From positions 15,769,547 through 15,833,546 of the forward strand of contig NW_024037058.1 of NCBI RefSeq assembly GCF_015706575.1: a DNA stretch of 64,000 bases, written 5' to 3'. The notes under the pieces were generated by a model. That model was given only the letters and a program-made list of their open reading frames with translations, did no database searches and had not been told where the DNA came from. Below, one piece after another: positions 62,430 through 64,000 of this stretch. The DNA comes from Patiria miniata. Its lineage: Eukaryota > Echinodermata > Asteroidea > Valvatida > Asterinidae. Position 1 is the first letter of the stretch, and each line of letters begins with the position of its first letter. The position numbers and the translations under genes are program-made.

Positions 62430-62965
62430 GACGTAAATTAATTGGAAAATGTTATCCACTCCATTCGACTGTCGCAACCATACAGAACACATATCTGTCA
62501 GCCTCTATCTATCCACCTCGCAACTCACAAGAAAACAAATCTCGAAAAAAAAAGAGATGCGCGGAGGCTTCCTGCCCAGCAAAATGCTTAAATCTCTGGT
62601 TAACATAACACCTGATACGCTCAGAAAAGTGGGTTATCCTGTCGGTAAGATTCAGATTGAGGGGAAACATCTCCACGGTGTTGGGATGGTCTGTGCTTCG
62701 TCTCTGTGGCCGCAGTCTTGCACCGCGGCTTAATTCAATCAGCCCGCTAGAGGGCGGCTCGGCTGAGGACAGAGGGATTAAAGTACGCTGTAAATGTAAG
62801 GGGATCAGGCCTGGCGGTACGGGTGCTCTGTGTTTTGCCAGGCGCTCTGATAAGCACTCCTTTACCGAGATCTCAACTGAACTCCCCCCGCCAAGGAACC
62901 GCGAACATCATAAAGTGGATTATGTGGCGATGGCTGATATGCGGACCGGTTTCAGGAACTGTTAA
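62430..62965. other. GC-richer island upstream of the receptor
   Basis: About 530 bp clearly less AT-rich than its flanks, with many CpGs (around 62690-62900) and no repeat structure that I recognise. It lies about 5 kb upstream of the receptor ATG and could hold a promoter or 5' exon, or an exon of another gene. Reading frames here match no known protein family. Confidence 0.2.
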
Positions 62966-63114
62966 AAGCAATTTAAGCTTTCATGCGCTCCTAACGTAAA
63001 CGAATGTGGTTTTCTTGTTAGAGCAAATTCGTTATTTTTTGTTAAAGATATACTGTCGTTGTTTTTCGACAAAAGTGATTTGTGTCTTCTTCAATTTCAA
63101 TGACGTCATTATTT

Positions 63115-63480
63115 TCATTTTTTACATTTTGGGCGTCTGTAAACCTCCGAAAAGGCCTATATTTTGGGTTGCTTTAGCGCACAGACAGATCCACCCTGCG
63201 ATTAAATTGGTTCTTGGTGCCAACATCATCGATTCCGATAGGGGCGGGAACCAGTCTACCCTGTGAGAACTAAACTACTGTCGGGTTGCCAATAATTCGA
63301 TGGTTTTTTTTCGTGATTTTTTTATTGACGTGGGACGATACTTTTCGTTCGATTTGTTCTCATTCAAAAGTTAGTAATTTTTGTATTGCCAAAAAAGAGA
63401 GAAAAGGAAAAAAAAAAGGAAAAAAGAACATTATCTCTTCAGGGTGAAACTCGAAAAAAGGGGGAAAGCACGGACGGTAC
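63115..63480 (+). repeat. R3 direct repeat, copy 2
   Basis: ACAGATCCACCCTGCG, GGGGCGGGAACCAG, GTCGGGTTGCC and AAAGCACGGACGGTACAT match copy 1 in order. Family unknown. Confidence 0.65.
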
Positions 63481-64000
63481 ATCTTTAAGTGTCTTGGAAA
63501 TTGGTACTGACCGGGAAATATTTTTTTCCGAATTTAGAATCGTGATAAAAGAATACTGTAGATGAGTAATCATGGAAAAAATGCATCAAGTTCAAAGAAG
63601 AAACGAATCTGTGTTCAACTTGACACTGCGAAACGCAAACGCCTGCCAAGCAACTGATGCGATGTCGGCAAGTTTGGTAATGTTGGTAAGCAATTATTGT
63701 TCTCAGCACTATCGCAATTCCTACAACACTTATACGCTTTCAATCGTTTTAGTTATAGATTACCGAAGGCGATTAACCGCAGATAAAAACAACTGCCATA
63801 GTCTTGGCGGCATATAATCTGCGCACACTGGGAAATATGTTCAGCAACTATATTTTCCCCGCGGATTCTGCGAGCCAACAAGTGACTTATTTAACCAATC
63901 CCACGCCGGAGATATTCGTAATTAAATTTCGAGCAGAGACAGAAGTTGATCAACGCCGGCAGTGGTGAGGAGAATGAAGATTTGTGTTTGTTTTATCGCA

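Overview
The window is animal genomic DNA, probably from a marine invertebrate. It is AT-rich with many long G or C runs and dense small non-autonomous DNA transposons, has GT-AG introns of 0.5 to 23.6 kb, and carries one short TTAGGG-type telomeric tract. The repeat style (G-run hAT-like elements, TTAA and TA elements, tRNA-derived SINEs) would suit an echinoderm, hemichordate, amphioxus or mollusc; I cannot fix the phylum.

One host gene is well supported, on the minus strand across about two thirds of the window: a metabotropic glutamate receptor (class C GPCR). I placed seven coding exons by reading splice sites: 57544-57056, 33443-33227, 27644-27357, 25656-25516, 24924-24727, 24231-23171 and 21092-20838. 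Joined, they give 2649 nt, an 882-residue protein with no internal stop, intron phases 0-1-1-1-1-0, a strong Kozak start and the complete family layout: signal peptide, Venus-flytrap glutamate-binding domain, nine-cysteine domain, seven helices and a short tail. The ligand domain and tail resemble vertebrate group III receptors, while the cysteine-rich domain and third intracellular loop resemble group II.

Everything else is non-coding or repetitive. 0-20 kb, downstream of the receptor, is a patchwork of hairpin elements, a 13.2 kb hAT-like element, a 729-bp inverted-repeat element packed with CGAC words, and low-complexity DNA. 20-34 kb holds six receptor exons with transposons in the introns. 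34-57 kb is the first intron, with an inverted 16-bp satellite around a telomeric tract, hairpin-bearing repeats, a tRNA-derived SINE, TA- and TTAA-flanked elements and another hAT-like element. 57-64 kb carries the first coding exon, candidate 5' sequence and more transposons. I saw no intact transposase, no virus-like element, no rRNA gene, no functional tRNA and no CRISPR.

The most unusual items are: three copies of one repeat bearing unrelated hairpins in the same conserved borders; two inverted-repeat elements of nearly equal length with the same ends but different internal word arrays; the CCAAT-rich inverted array around telomeric repeats; a perfect 34-bp palindrome inside a TTAA element; and a receptor stop codon that overlaps a strong splice donor.
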